The notes below the pieces were generated by a model. That model saw only the letters and a list, made by a program, of their open reading frames with translations. It ran no database searches and was not told the DNA's origin. Shown in pieces: positions 38,159 through 47,917 of a stretch of DNA of 64,000 nt. The DNA is taken from the NCBI GenBank assembly GCA_010092695.1, contig JAADJJ010000001.1:1178001-1242000 (forward strand). The letters are read 5' to 3'. Numbering within the stretch: the first letter of the stretch is position 1; each line of letters begins with the position of its first letter. Source of the stretch: Enterobacteriaceae bacterium 4M9 (GTDB lineage Bacteria > Pseudomonadota > Gammaproteobacteria > Enterobacterales > Enterobacteriaceae). The position numbers were made by a program, and so were the translations under genes.

Positions 38159-39802
38159 ATGATGAGCGATATGATTACCGTGGGCGAGGCCATCGCCCGT
38201 ACTCTGGAACTGTATGGCGTTGATACCATGTATGGCGTAATTTCCATTCATAACCTGCCGGTGGCAGACGCGGTAGGCCAGCGTGGCAAACTGCGTTTTG
38301 TGCCAGCGCGTGGCGAGGCGGGTGCTGTAACGATGGCCGACGCCCACGGGCGCTTTTCCGGTCTCGGCGTGGCGCTCACCAGCACCGGTGCGGGCGCGGG
38401 CAATGCGGTGGGGGCGCTGGTTGAGGCACTTAATGCCGGTTCGCCGCTGCTGCACATCACCGGCCAGGTGGAGAAGGCGTGGCTTGATGCCGACACCGGG
38501 TTCATTCACGAAACCCGCGACCAGTTGGGTTACCTGCGCGCCAGTTCAAAGCGAGCCTATCGCATCAGCAACCCAAACCAGGCGGTGGCGATAGTACAGC
38601 GCGCGATTCAGGACGCCCAGACGCCGCCGTGCGGCCCGGTGTCGGTTGAAATCCCCATTGATATTCAGAGCAGCAAAATCCCGGCCTCACTGGTGAGCGC
38701 ACCGGTTGCACCGCTTGTCGCACCGGCATTGGCCGATGAGGCGCTTGAGCGGCTGTGGCAGCGCCTGAGTGCGGCGAAAAAACCGCTGCTGTGGATTGGC
38801 GGCGGAGCGCTTAATTGTAGCGATGCCGTACGCAAGCTGGCCGATGCGGGCGTGACGGTGATTTCTACCACTCACGGGCGCGGTATCTTGCCGGATAGCC
38901 ACCCGCGCAGCCTGCGTGCGTTCCATAACTCGCCGTCCGTAGAGGCGCTGATTGAGCAGTGCGACCTGACGCTGGTAGTGGGGTCGCGCCTGCGCAGCAA
39001 CGAAACGCGTTCATGGACGCTGGCGCTGCCAGAGCCGCGCGTGCAGGTGGACATCGACCCGGCTGCCGCCAGCCGTAATTACCTGATGGATGACACGCTG
39101 ATTGCGGATGCGGCGGCGGTGTTGAACGCGCTGGCGGCGAAGGCTCAGGGCCAGCATTGGGGCAGCGTGGCGTGGGACGGGCAGATTGAGCAGGCCGTTT
39201 CGCAGGCAGAGCAGGCGCTGCGCGCGCAGTGCGGCGCTTATGCCGCACTCAATGACGCCATTGAGCGTGCGCTACCGCAGGACGGCATTCTGGTGCGTGA
39301 TATCACCGTGTCTGGCAGCCTGTGGGGCAGCCGACTGTTTCGCGCCAACGGGCCGCTTGGCAATGTGCATTCGCTGGCAGGCGCTATTGGCATGGGGTTG
39401 CCGATGGCGGTTGGCACCGCACTGGCGAACCCACAGCGTAAAGTGGTTGGACTGGTGGGCGACGGTGGTCTGAGCCTGAACCTCGGTGAACTGGCGACTA
39501 TGGCACAGGAGAAAGCCAACATCACGCTGCTGATTATGAACGACGGCGGCTATGGCGTGATGCGCGGCATTCAGGATAAATACTTTGGTGGACGCCAGTA
39601 TTACAACGAACTGCATACGCCGGATTTCACGTTGCTGGCCCAGGCGATGGGCTTACAGGCCTGGTCTGTTGCGAGCGAGAAAGACTTCCAGCCGGTGCTG
39701 GCAGAAGCGCTGGCGATGCCAGGACCGTCGGTGGTGGAAGTGCGTATGGGCGAGATTGGTCCGCTGCACTTTGCCGGTCCGCCGCAAAAAACGTTGTATT
39801 AA
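38159..39802 (+). CDS. Thiamine-diphosphate-dependent decarboxylase/carboligase family enzyme
   Basis: 547 residues with the three-domain layout of the acetolactate synthase/benzoylformate decarboxylase superfamily. The cofactor-activating Glu is E53 (PARGEAGAVTMAD). The ThDP/Mg motif is GDGGLSLNLGEL followed by NDGGYGVMRG near 434-465. It lacks obvious acetolactate-synthase FAD features I can rely on. The likely role is decarboxylation of a 2-oxo acid produced earlier in the pathway; carboligation is possible. It has two possible ATG codons (38159, 38162). A terminator follows, so this is the last gene of the operon. Confidence 0.88.
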   Translation: MMSDMITVGEAIARTLELYGVDTMYGVISIHNLPVADAVGQRGKLRFVPARGEAGAVTMADAHGRFSGLGVALTSTGAGAGNAVGALVEALNAGSPLLHITGQVEKAWLDADTGFIHETRDQLGYLRASSKRAYRISNPNQAVAIVQRAIQDAQTPPCGPVSVEIPIDIQSSKIPASLVSAPVAPLVAPALADEALERLWQRLSAAKKPLLWIGGGALNCSDAVRKLADAGVTVISTTHGRGILPDSHPRSLRAFHNSPSVEALIEQCDLTLVVGSRLRSNETRSWTLALPEPRVQVDIDPAAASRNYLMDDTLIADAAAVLNALAAKAQGQHWGSVAWDGQIEQAVSQAEQALRAQCGAYAALNDAIERALPQDGILVRDITVSGSLWGSRLFRANGPLGNVHSLAGAIGMGLPMAVGTALANPQRKVVGLVGDGGLSLNLGELATMAQEKANITLLIMNDGGYGVMRGIQDKYFGGRQYYNELHTPDFTLLAQAMGLQAWSVASEKDFQPVLAEALAMPGPSVVEVRMGEIGPLHFAGPPQKTLY

Positions 39803-39810
39803 AAGCTAAG

Positions 39811-39837
39811 AAGCGGCGCTGTGCGCCGCTTTTTTTG
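39811..39837 (+). terminator. Rho-independent terminator of the catabolic operon
   Basis: A perfect 9-bp stem AAGCGGCGC/GCGCCGCTT with a 3-base loop, then a T run, 9 bases after the last gene. Confidence 0.88.
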
Positions 39838-40083
39838 ACGGATGTTCTTCAGCACGGCTGTGCCTGGTCCTTCGCCAGAGCCGTATCCCGCAAACGCAAT
39901 GCCGGCGTTTGGTCTATAAAACACATCATTCTTTCTCAGGACGCTCAGCTGTTGTCGGTTGTGTTAACGCTCTGGCTTGCCTCTACAGTCCGGACAGCGC
40001 AAGACTGTGCCTGGCACAGTATCTGAAGCCTGAAATACGTCGTCCCGCTCGCAAAGCGGCGAGCATCACGCTTGTTTTACGTG

Positions 40084-40512
40084 CTATATCAGCAGTCCTT
40101 TATCCCTGAACGTCTGCCGGGTCGCCTCATTAAGATCATAGCGCGCAAGCTCGCCAGGTTTAACCCAGGCCACCGCCTGAAACTCTTCATTAAAGGTGAC
40201 GTCGCGGTTGGCGCTTTTACAGTCAAACATCAGGTAAATCATGTAGATTTGCTCGGTGCTGCCATCCGGGAAGGTTTTGAGGCGAATATCGTCACGAAAC
40301 GTCCAGGGGGCGATATGAGTAATGTCCAGCGCCTCGCCCAGCTCCTCGCGAATCTCGCGCCTAAGCGCCTGTTCAATATTTTCACCTGGCTCCATCCCGC
40401 CGCCGCAGAGCGCCCACTGGCCGGGAAAGACGCCACGGTCGTCGGCCATCTTACAAAGCAGGAACTCGCCGTTATTTTCAATAATCGGGCAAACAATCAC
40501 GCGCTGGCGCAT
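40084..40512 (-). CDS. nudI: Nudix nucleoside triphosphatase NudI
   Basis: 142 residues that align end to end with E. coli NudI (141 residues): [35 protein letters not shown] and PWTFRDDIR (shown in parts). The Nudix box is complete: [23 protein letters not shown] fits Gx5Ex7REUxEExGU. NudI hydrolyses pyrimidine deoxynucleoside triphosphates. In E. coli K-12 it lies elsewhere on the chromosome; here it stands between the catabolic block and loiP. Confidence 0.93.
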   Translation of the reverse strand: MRQRVIVCPIIENNGEFLLCKMADDRGVFPGQWALCGGGMEPGENIEQALRREIREELGEALDITHIAPWTFRDDIRLKTFPDGSTEQIYMIYLMFDCKSANRDVTFNEEFQAVAWVKPGELARYDLNEATRQTFRDKGLLI

Positions 40513-40628
40513 GCCACCTCCGGTGTGGGCTGCGCGGTTAATCGGGCGCAGCGTTCAATAATGTGAATGGCCGGTCACGGCCAGTAAAAAAGCGCAGCGA
40601 CCAGGCCGATGCGCCGACAGGCTGCGTA

Positions 40629-40659
40629 CAAAAACGCCCCGGCGTGAGTGCAGGGGCGT
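40629..40659 (-). terminator. Rho-independent terminator of loiP
   Basis: On the minus strand an ACGCCCC/GGGGCGT stem (40653-40659 with 40634-40640) is followed by TTTTTG, 15 bases beyond the loiP stop. Confidence 0.78.
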
Positions 40660-40673
40660 GTTGAGCGAGAAAC

Positions 40674-41447
40674 TTACTGCTTTGCCGGTGGCTTTAAGCC
40701 ATCTGACGTCATGCGGTCGCGAATATGCTGGGCACGTGCTTCAGAGGCCGGGTGATCGTCAAACATTGAACTCTGGCGGCCCTGTTCTGCCTTTGCCAGT
40801 TTCTCAAAGCTGGTCACCAGACCTGACGGGTCAATGCCACGCTTGCGCAGCAGTTCGTAGGAGTAGTCATCGGCTTCGGACTCCTGGCGCTGGGAGAACT
40901 GGGCGTTAACCAGCTGTTCGCCCAGTGCACCAAGGTCGGACTGTGACAGGCTGCCGAGGATGCCGCCAGCTGAGGCCGCAGCAACACGCAGCGCGTTGGT
41001 GCCCATGGCAACCTGCATGCCTTTTTTGACGTGACCGAGCGCAACGTGGCCCATTTCATGACCAATGACCGCTTCGACTTCGTTATCGGTCATCATGTCC
41101 ATCAACCCGCTGTAAACGCGAATACAGCCGTTTGCCATGGCGAAGGCGTTGACGTCTTTGGTTTGATAAACCTTGTAGTTTACGGCCTGGCCGTTGATGT
41201 TGTTGCCAAGTGCGTTGGCGATTTTATTCAGGCGTTGGGTATAGGTGCTGCTGGCGGCAGCGATGGTCGCTTTGCTGTCCTGCTCCTGGCAGGCCTGGTC
41301 GCTGAGCGTAATCACCTGCTCATCGCTTAACGTGTACGCCTGGAAGGCGCCTGCGCCGGACGACAGTAACCCGCCGGAATCCATATTCTGACAGCCTGCC
41401 AGCAGGCTGGCTGTGAGAGCACACAGCAACATCGGACGCATTTTCAT
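40674..41447 (-). CDS. loiP: Outer-membrane lipoprotein metalloprotease LoiP (YggG)
   Basis: 257 residues. A lipoprotein signal peptide ends in the lipobox LLAG-C19. The M48 zinc site is H130-E-M-G-H134 (AVIGHEMGHVALGH), with the third ligand Glu in ESEADDYSYELL. Much of the protein is identical to E. coli LoiP (NGCIRVYSGLMDMMTDNEVEA, shown in part; SSMFDDHPAS). LoiP cleaves between Phe-Phe residues in periplasmic or outer-membrane proteins and partners with BepA and YcaL in envelope quality control. In E. coli it is next to speB; here they are separated by ~20 kb. Confidence 0.96.
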   Translation of the reverse strand: MKMRPMLLCALTASLLAGCQNMDSGGLLSSGAGAFQAYTLSDEQVITLSDQACQEQDSKATIAAASSTYTQRLNKIANALGNNINGQAVNYKVYQTKDVNAFAMANGCIRVYSGLMDMMTDNEVEAVIGHEMGHVALGHVKKGMQVAMGTNALRVAAASAGGILGSLSQSDLGALGEQLVNAQFSQRQESEADDYSYELLRKRGIDPSGLVTSFEKLAKAEQGRQSSMFDDHPASEARAQHIRDRMTSDGLKPPAKQ

Positions 41448-41818
41448 GGTCTGGAATATCCCTAATCAGTTAACGAATACATTCAAACGACGGGCGATAA
41501 AAGCCCGAATCAGCCTGAGTATAAAGACCTTGGGTGTAACACTGTGAGTTATTTACCTGACATGCGAGCAAGATCCAGAGATTTCCCAACAGGTAAAAGG
41601 ATGCTCCATGTACATGACACGCCGCTTGGGTTACATTGATGAACATTATTTCGGGCGTAGCCCATAGCCGTGATATTTCAAGGCGCAGGCGTTGGTGGTT
41701 GCGTTTGTTGTGCCAACGCAGCCCATTCACGTGCCGTAGTGAACCGTCGCGGGCAATAACCAGAGTCATCTAAACTGCAACAAAGGTACTGCCTTTAACC
41801 ATCCGATCTGGAGTTAAA
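41448..41818. other. loiP-tktA divergent intergenic region
   Basis: About 370 bases between divergent genes, which must contain both promoters. I see no small gene or operator that I can support; AATCCGATCTGGAGTTAAA-like sequence just before 41819 supplies the tktA ribosome site (CTGGAG). Confidence 0.4.
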
Positions 41819-43810
41819 ATGTCTTCTCGTAAAGAGCTTGCCAATGCCATTCGTGCGCTCAGCATGGACGCCGTTCAGAAAGCCAAGTCCGGTCACCCGG
41901 GTGCCCCGATGGGCATGGCTGATATTGCCGAAGTCCTGTGGCGTGATTACCTGAACCATAACCCAACCAACCCTTCCTGGGCCGATCGCGACCGCTTTGT
42001 GCTCTCCAACGGTCATGGTTCAATGCTGATTTATAGCCTGTTGCACCTTACCGGCTATGACCTGCCGATGTCCGAACTGGAAAACTTCCGTCAGCTGCAT
42101 TCTAAAACGCCGGGCCACCCGGAAGTGGGCTACACGCCGGGCGTTGAAACCACCACCGGTCCGCTCGGGCAGGGGATTGCCAACGCAGTCGGTATGGCGA
42201 TTGCTGAGAAAACGCTGGCGGCGCAGTTTAACCGCCCTGGCCATGACATTGTTGACCATCATACCTACACGTTCCTGGGTGATGGCTGCATGATGGAAGG
42301 CATTTCCCACGAAGTTTGCTCACTGGCTGGTACGCTCAAGCTTGGCAAACTGATGGCGTTCTATGATGACAACGGCATTTCTATCGACGGTCACGTTGAC
42401 GGCTGGTTCACTGACGATACCGCGAAGCGCTTTGAAGCCTACGGCTGGCACGTGGTGCGCGGCGTGGACGGTCACGACGCAGACGCCATTAAACGCGCGA
42501 TTGAAGAAGCGCGTGCGGTAACCGACAAGCCGTCTCTGCTGATGTGCAAAACCATCATCGGCTTTGGTTCACCGAACAAAGCAGGCACTCACGACTCGCA
42601 CGGTGCGCCGCTGGGCGAAGCCGAAGTGGCGGCCACCCGCAAGCAGCTGGGCTGGAACTACGAGCCGTTTGTTATCCCGCAGGATATCTACGCGCAGTGG
42701 GATGCTAAAGAAGCAGGTCAGGCGAAAGAAAGCGCCTGGAATGAGAAGTTTGCAGCTTACCAGAAAGCCTTCCCGCAGGATGCCGCTGAGTTCTCACGCC
42801 GCGTGAAGAACGAACTGCCGGCTGATTTTGACGCTAAAGCCCAGGCCTTCATCGAAAACCTGCAGGCGAACCCGGCGAAAATCGCCAGCCGTAAAGCCTC
42901 TCAGAACGCGATTGAAGCCTTCGGCCCGTGGCTGCCGGAATTCCTGGGCGGCTCTGCCGACCTCGCACCGTCTAACCTGACGCTGTGGTCTGGTTCTAAA
43001 GCGCTCAACGAAGACGTGGCAGGTAACTATATTCACTACGGCGTGCGTGAGTTCGGTATGACCGCTATCGCCAACGGCGTTGCGCTGCACGGTGGTTTCC
43101 TGCCGTACACTTCGACCTTCCTGATGTTTGTGGAATATGCGCGTAACGCCGTGCGTATGGCTGCACTCATGAAGCAGCGCCAGGTCATGGTGTATACCCA
43201 CGACTCTATCGGCCTTGGCGAAGATGGCCCGACTCACCAGCCGGTTGAGCAGATGGCTTCTTTGCGTGTGACCCCGAACATGAGCACCTGGCGTCCGTGT
43301 GACCAGGTGGAATCTGCGGTGGCGTGGAAGTACGGCGTAGAGCGCAGCGACGGCCCGACCGCGCTGATTCTTTCTCGTCAGAACCTGGCGCAGCAGGACC
43401 GTAGTGCACAGCAGCTGGCGGATATCGCCCGCGGTGCCTACGTGCTCAAAGACTGCGACGGTCAGCCGCAGCTGATTCTGATTGCGACGGGTTCTGAAGT
43501 TGAACTGGCCGTGGCTGCCTGGGACAAACTGTCCGCAGAAGGCATCAAGGCACGCGTGGTTTCCATGCCGTCTACCGATGCGTTCGACAAGCAGGATGCC
43601 GCATACCGCGAAGCGGTGCTGCCAAAAGCGGTTAGCGCACGCGTAGCCGTTGAAGCAGGCATTGCCGACTACTGGTACAAGTACGTTGGCCTGAACGGTG
43701 CGGTTGTGGGCATGACCACCTTTGGTGAGTCTGCACCGGCCGAGAAACTGTTCGAAGAGTTTGGCTTCACCGTTGAGAGCGTGGTCAGCAAGGCCAAATC
43801 CGTTCTGTAA
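41819..43810 (+). CDS. tktA: Transketolase TktA
   Basis: 663 residues, E. coli TktA length, near-identical. It transfers two-carbon units between sugar phosphates in the non-oxidative pentose phosphate pathway using ThDP. Visible signatures: the N-terminal [18 protein letters not shown], the ThDP motif [18 protein letters not shown] ending at the Asn in [10 protein letters not shown], and the pyrimidine domain [11 protein letters not shown] with [12 protein letters not shown]. In E. coli several genes (yggC/D/F, cmtAB) lie between tktA and epd; here epd follows directly after a minisatellite. Confidence 0.98.
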   Translation: MSSRKELANAIRALSMDAVQKAKSGHPGAPMGMADIAEVLWRDYLNHNPTNPSWADRDRFVLSNGHGSMLIYSLLHLTGYDLPMSELENFRQLHSKTPGHPEVGYTPGVETTTGPLGQGIANAVGMAIAEKTLAAQFNRPGHDIVDHHTYTFLGDGCMMEGISHEVCSLAGTLKLGKLMAFYDDNGISIDGHVDGWFTDDTAKRFEAYGWHVVRGVDGHDADAIKRAIEEARAVTDKPSLLMCKTIIGFGSPNKAGTHDSHGAPLGEAEVAATRKQLGWNYEPFVIPQDIYAQWDAKEAGQAKESAWNEKFAAYQKAFPQDAAEFSRRVKNELPADFDAKAQAFIENLQANPAKIASRKASQNAIEAFGPWLPEFLGGSADLAPSNLTLWSGSKALNEDVAGNYIHYGVREFGMTAIANGVALHGGFLPYTSTFLMFVEYARNAVRMAALMKQRQVMVYTHDSIGLGEDGPTHQPVEQMASLRVTPNMSTWRPCDQVESAVAWKYGVERSDGPTALILSRQNLAQQDRSAQQLADIARGAYVLKDCDGQPQLILIATGSEVELAVAAWDKLSAEGIKARVVSMPSTDAFDKQDAAYREAVLPKAVSARVAVEAGIADYWYKYVGLNGAVVGMTTFGESAPAEKLFEEFGFTVESVVSKAKSVL

Positions 43811-43856
43811 ACCACATTGGCGGGCCGGAGTTCCGGTCCGTGTAAACAATGGAACA

Positions 43857-43888
43857 AAAGGGCAGAAGCGAGCCGCTTCTGCCTTTTC
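43857..43888 (+). terminator. Rho-independent terminator of tktA
   Basis: A perfect 10-bp stem GGCAGAAGCG/CGCTTCTGCC (43861-43870 with 43874-43883) flanked by AAAA and TTTT. Confidence 0.88.
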
Positions 43889-44020
43889 TTTTATAGCGAG
43901 ACGGGATGTTCTGTGAAGATTTTTAGCATCAAACGGTTGTCAGTCCAGGTCAGGCAATTTTTTACTGCAAACGTGAGCGGGCAGCTTGCAAGCGGTGAGC
44001 AGGACGGCGATTTTGACCTG

Positions 44021-44155
44021 CCTCGCACGCCTCGCACGCCTCGCACGCCTCGCACGCCTCGCACGCCTCGCACGCCTCGCACGCCTCGCACGCCTCGCAC
44101 GCCTCGCACGCCTCGCACGCCTCGCACGCCTCGTTCGCCTCGTTCGCCTCGCGCG
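44021..44155. repeat. Minisatellite: 15 tandem 9-bp units
   Basis: Twelve exact copies of CCTCGCACG (44021-44128) are followed by two copies of CCTCGTTCG (44129-44146) and one CCTCGCGCG (44147-44155). Being a multiple of three without stops, it is open in several frames (Arg-Thr-Pro on the plus strand, Val-Arg-Gly on the minus), but no flanking sequence supports translation. It lies between the tktA terminator and the epd promoter. Copy number is likely variable. Confidence 0.95.
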
Positions 44156-44287
44156 GAGCACATTACGTCCGCATCGTGACGCTCCTGCGTTATTTCTCAC
44201 CACTTGTCGCGGCACCTGCGGTATTCTTCTCGGCTGGCAATATTGTTGTGTTAGCCTGAATTAATTCCTGCATTATTCCACTATTTT

Positions 44288-44303
44288 TGTGACAGGCGTC
44301 AGA
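44288..44303 (+). promoter_or_regulatory. Candidate CRP site upstream of epd
   Basis: TGTGACAGGCGTCAGA matches 9 of 10 fixed bases of TGTGA-N6-TCACA. The epd-pgk promoter of E. coli is activated by CRP, so the match is in context. Confidence 0.6.
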
Positions 44304-44360
44304 AGTTTGCTCCATCTTGAGGGCGGGACGTTCCTTTTATTCCCCGTTTGCATTATTCTG

Positions 44361-44375
44361 GCTGAAGCGTTTCAG
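44361..44375 (+). promoter_or_regulatory. Cra (FruR) operator upstream of epd
   Basis: GCTGAAGCGTTTCAG fits the Cra consensus GCTGAAnCGnTTCA. Cra represses glycolytic genes including epd-pgk in E. coli. It lies about 120 bases upstream of the epd start. Confidence 0.7.
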
Positions 44376-44492
44376 TCGAATAAATGTTCGACAAATATTC
44401 AATCGCTGGCCGTTTATGGTTGGCAAGGTTTCCCTGAAGGGCAGGCTGCATTATTCTTGTCACTCTTTTCAGCGGACACCAGCAGGAGAGAT

Positions 44493-45512
44493 ATGACCGT
44501 TCGCATCGCGATTAATGGCTTCGGTCGCATTGGCCGCAATGTGGTTCGTGCACTTTACGAATCCGGGCGGCGTGCGGAATTCACCGTGGTGGCAATCAAT
44601 GAGTTGGCCGATGCCGCTGGCATGGCGCATTTATTGAAATATGACACCAGCCACGGCCGTTTTGCCTGGGATGTGCGTCAGGAGCGCGACCAGCTGTGGA
44701 TTGGTGACGACGTTATTCGCCTGCTGCACCTGCGTGAACTGCACGATTTGCCCTGGCGCGAGCTGGGTGTAGATATCGTCCTCGACTGTACCGGGGTTTA
44801 CGGCAGCCGCGCCGATGGCGAAGCGCATATCGCAAGCGGCGCTAAAAAGGTACTGTTCTCGCACCCTGGCAGCAACGATCTCGACGCAACGGTAGTTTAC
44901 GGCGTTAACCACGAGACGCTTACCGCACAAGACACCATTGTTTCTAACGCCTCCTGCACCACCAACTGCATCATCCCCATTATCAAACTGCTGGACGACG
45001 CCTTTGGCATTGAGTCCGGCACCGTCACGACGATTCACTCTGCCATGCACGATCAGCAGGTCATTGATGCCTATCATCCTGACCTGCGGCGCACCCGTGC
45101 GGCGAGCCAGTCGATAATACCGGTAGACACCCGACTGGCGGCGGGCATTACCCGTATTTTCCCGCAGTTTGAAGACCGGTTTGAGGCCATTGCCGTGCGC
45201 GTACCGACGATTAACGTCACCGCAATTGACTTAAGCGTGACGCTGCGAAAAATGGTAAACGCATTGGATATCAATGCATTGCTGCAAAAAGCAGCGCAGG
45301 ATGCATTTCATGGTATAGTTGACTATACGGAATTACCGTTGGTCTCGACAGATTTTAACCACGACCCGCACAGCGCCATTGTGGATGGCACGCAGACGCG
45401 GGTTAGCGGTGGGCACCTGGTCAAAACGCTGGTCTGGTGCGACAACGAATGGGGCTTTGCTAACAGGATGCTCGACACCTCGTTAGCGATGGCCGCACAA
45501 GGTTTCAGGTAG
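44493..45512 (+). CDS. epd: D-erythrose-4-phosphate dehydrogenase Epd
   Basis: 339 residues, the E. coli length. A GAPDH-like NAD enzyme that oxidises erythrose 4-phosphate to 4-phosphoerythronate for pyridoxal phosphate synthesis. NAD motif [10 protein letters not shown] at 7-16, active-site Cys in [12 protein letters not shown], and [11 protein letters not shown] in place of the GAPDH S-loop. I start at ATG 44493 after AGCAGGAGAG; an in-frame ATG-less extension upstream has no family similarity. First gene of epd-pgk-fbaA, 49 bases before pgk. Confidence 0.97.
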   Translation: MTVRIAINGFGRIGRNVVRALYESGRRAEFTVVAINELADAAGMAHLLKYDTSHGRFAWDVRQERDQLWIGDDVIRLLHLRELHDLPWRELGVDIVLDCTGVYGSRADGEAHIASGAKKVLFSHPGSNDLDATVVYGVNHETLTAQDTIVSNASCTTNCIIPIIKLLDDAFGIESGTVTTIHSAMHDQQVIDAYHPDLRRTRAASQSIIPVDTRLAAGITRIFPQFEDRFEAIAVRVPTINVTAIDLSVTLRKMVNALDINALLQKAAQDAFHGIVDYTELPLVSTDFNHDPHSAIVDGTQTRVSGGHLVKTLVWCDNEWGFANRMLDTSLAMAAQGFR

Positions 45513-45561
45513 AACGCGGATTGCGTTCGCAAAACTTTAAGAATCAACGAGAGGATTCACC

Positions 45562-46725
45562 ATGTCTGTAATTAAGATGACCGATCTGGATCTGGCTGGT
45601 AAACGTGTGCTGATCCGCGCCGATCTGAACGTGCCGGTTAAAGATGGCAAAGTGACGAGCGATGCCCGTATTCGCGCTTCCCTGCCGACCATCGAACTGG
45701 CCCTGAAGCAGGGTGCAAAAGTGATGGTCACCTCCCACCTGGGTCGCCCGACCGAAGGTGAATATAACGAAGAATTCTCTCTGCTGCCGGTTGTTAACTA
45801 TCTGAAAGACAAGCTTTCTAACCCGGTTCGTCTGGCTAAAGACTACCTTGATGGCGTTGACGTTGCTGCCGGTGAGCTGGTGGTGCTGGAAAACGTACGC
45901 TTTAACAAAGGCGAGAAGAAAGACGACGAAACGCTTTCTAAGAAATACGCGTCTCTGTGCGACGTTTTCGTAATGGACGCTTTCGGTACTGCACACCGCG
46001 CGCAGGCTTCAACCCACGGTGTGGGCAAATTTGCTGATGTTGCCTGTGCAGGCCCGCTGCTGGCCGCTGAGCTGGACGCGTTGGGTAAAGCACTCAAAGA
46101 ACCGGCACGCCCGATGGTGGCGATTGTAGGTGGCTCTAAAGTGTCTACCAAACTGACCGTTCTGGACTCCCTGTCTAAAATTGCTGACCAGTTGATTGTT
46201 GGCGGCGGTATCGCGAACACCTTCGTTGCTGCTCAGGGCCACAATGTCGGCAAATCACTGTATGAGGCAGACCTGGTTGACGAAGCCAAACGCCTGCTCA
46301 AAGAGTGCGACATTCCGGTTCCGACCGACGTGCGCGTAGCAACCGAGTTCTCTGAAACGGCGGCTGCAACTCTGAAATCTGTTAATGACATCAAAGATGA
46401 CGAGCAGATTCTGGACCTCGGCGATGTATCTGCACAGAAACTGGCTGACATCCTGAAAAACGCCAAAACCATTCTGTGGAACGGCCCGGTAGGTGTGTTC
46501 GAATTCCCGAACTTCCGCAAAGGTACTGAAATCGTGGCTAACGCCATTGCCGACAGCGAAGGTTTCTCTATCGCAGGCGGCGGTGACACGCTGGCGGCTA
46601 TCGACCTGTTCGGTATCTCTGACAAAATCTCCTATATCTCCACTGGCGGTGGCGCATTCCTCGAATTTGTGGAAGGTAAAGTGCTGCCGGCGGTTGCCAT
46701 GCTCGAAGAGCGCGCTAAGAAGTAA
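45562..46725 (+). CDS. pgk: Phosphoglycerate kinase
   Basis: 387 residues, E. coli length. It transfers the acyl phosphate of 1,3-bisphosphoglycerate to ADP in glycolysis. Substrate signature [18 protein letters not shown] near 14-31, [13 protein letters not shown], the nucleotide-binding [10 protein letters not shown] and the [10 protein letters not shown] hinge near 350 are intact. ATG 45562 follows AACGAGAGGATTCACC. Codon usage is strongly biased as expected for a highly expressed gene. Confidence 0.98.
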   Translation: MSVIKMTDLDLAGKRVLIRADLNVPVKDGKVTSDARIRASLPTIELALKQGAKVMVTSHLGRPTEGEYNEEFSLLPVVNYLKDKLSNPVRLAKDYLDGVDVAAGELVVLENVRFNKGEKKDDETLSKKYASLCDVFVMDAFGTAHRAQASTHGVGKFADVACAGPLLAAELDALGKALKEPARPMVAIVGGSKVSTKLTVLDSLSKIADQLIVGGGIANTFVAAQGHNVGKSLYEADLVDEAKRLLKECDIPVPTDVRVATEFSETAAATLKSVNDIKDDEQILDLGDVSAQKLADILKNAKTILWNGPVGVFEFPNFRKGTEIVANAIADSEGFSIAGGGDTLAAIDLFGISDKISYISTGGGAFLEFVEGKVLPAVAMLEERAKK

Positions 46726-46734
46726 GCATTCAAC

Positions 46735-46758
46735 GGGCAGGGAAACCTGCCCTGTTTT
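46735..46758 (+). terminator. Hairpin between pgk and fbaA
   Basis: GGGCAGG/CCTGCCC stem with a stable GAAA loop, followed by TGTTTT. The T run is interrupted, so it is probably a partial terminator or an mRNA processing and stability element within the operon. Confidence 0.6.
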
Positions 46759-46818
46759 CAGCGTGCTTTGATATCAGGGCGCGCAACTCTTTTTCTCTCG
46801 GCCGTAGGACAATGCAAC

Positions 46819-47898
46819 ATGTCTAAAATTTTTGATTTCGTAAAACCGGGCGTAATCACTGGTGATGACGTTCAGAAAGTTTTCCAGGTAGCTAAAGAAA
46901 ACAACTTCGCTCTGCCGGCAGTAAACTGCGTGGGTACTGACTCCATTAACGCCGTACTGGAAGCCGCTGCGAAAGTTCGCGCGCCGGTTATCGTTCAGTT
47001 CTCCAACGGCGGTGCGTCGTTCATCGCGGGTAAAGGCGTTAAAACTGACGTGCCGCAGGGTGCTGCTATCATCGGTGCTATCTCTGGCGCGCATCACGTG
47101 CACCAGATGGCTGAACACTACGGTGTTCCGGTTATTCTGCACACCGACCACTGCGCCAAGAAACTGCTGCCGTGGATCGACGGCCTGCTGGACGCGGGTG
47201 AAAAACACTTTGCTGCTACCGGCAAACCGCTGTTCTCTTCTCACATGATTGACCTGTCTGAAGAGTCTCTGGAAGAGAACATCGAAATCTGCTCTAAGTA
47301 CCTGGCGCGCATGGCTAAAATGGGCATGACGCTGGAAATCGAACTGGGTTGCACCGGTGGTGAAGAAGATGGCGTGGACAACAGCCACATGGACGCTTCT
47401 GCACTGTACACCCAGCCGGAAGACGTGGATTACGCGTACACCAAACTGAACGCTATCAGCCCGCGTTTCACTATCGCGGCGTCCTTCGGTAACGTTCACG
47501 GCGTTTACAAGCCGGGTAACGTGGTTCTGACCCCGACCATCCTGCGTGATTCTCAGGAATACGTTTCTAAGAAACACAACCTGCCGCACAACAGCCTGAA
47601 CTTCGTCTTCCACGGCGGTTCTGGTTCTTCTGCCCAGGAAATCAAAGACTCCGTAAGCTACGGCGTAGTAAAAATGAACATCGATACCGACACCCAGTGG
47701 GCAACCTGGGAAGGTATTCTGAACTACTACAAAGAAAACGAAGCTTACCTGCAGGGACAGCTGGGCAACCCGAAAGGCGAAGACCAGCCGAACAAGAAAT
47801 ACTACGATCCGCGCGTATGGCTGCGTGCTGGCCAGAGCACCATGATTGCGCGTCTGGAGCAGGCATTTAAAGAGCTGAACGCAGTAGACGTACTGTAA
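46819..47898 (+). CDS. fbaA: Class II fructose-1,6-bisphosphate aldolase FbaA
   Basis: 359 residues from ATG 46819, E. coli length and almost identical. Zinc-dependent cleavage of fructose 1,6-bisphosphate. Zinc ligands are in VILHTDHCAKK, the downstream GCTGGEEDGVDNS loop, NVHGVYKPGNVVL and VFHGGSGSSAQEI. The upstream in-frame ATG at 46768 is in non-conserved sequence and lacks a ribosome site, whereas TAGGAC precedes 46819. Last gene of the glycolytic operon. Confidence 0.98.
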   Translation: MSKIFDFVKPGVITGDDVQKVFQVAKENNFALPAVNCVGTDSINAVLEAAAKVRAPVIVQFSNGGASFIAGKGVKTDVPQGAAIIGAISGAHHVHQMAEHYGVPVILHTDHCAKKLLPWIDGLLDAGEKHFAATGKPLFSSHMIDLSEESLEENIEICSKYLARMAKMGMTLEIELGCTGGEEDGVDNSHMDASALYTQPEDVDYAYTKLNAISPRFTIAASFGNVHGVYKPGNVVLTPTILRDSQEYVSKKHNLPHNSLNFVFHGGSGSSAQEIKDSVSYGVVKMNIDTDTQWATWEGILNYYKENEAYLQGQLGNPKGEDQPNKKYYDPRVWLRAGQSTMIARLEQAFKELNAVDVL

Positions 47899-47917
47899 TT
47901 CGGTTTACTCTGTATAG

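Noticed and set aside
40566..40590. Hairpin TGGCCGGTCACGGCCA upstream of nudI
   Set aside because: It lies upstream of both minus-strand genes' coding starts or ends in a way that fits neither as a terminator, and no T run follows on the plus strand.
42794..43849. 351-codon minus-strand frame in tktA
   Set aside because: Antisense shadow; no start signal and no recognisable domain.
44021..44155. CRISPR array
   Set aside because: The units are 9 bp and contiguous, with no spacers and no cas genes nearby; it is a minisatellite.
43817..44179. Arg-Thr-Pro repeat protein (and minus-strand Val-Arg-Gly versions)
   Set aside because: A 9-bp repeat without stop codons is open in several frames at once. 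The flanking codons run through the tktA terminator and show no conserved protein.
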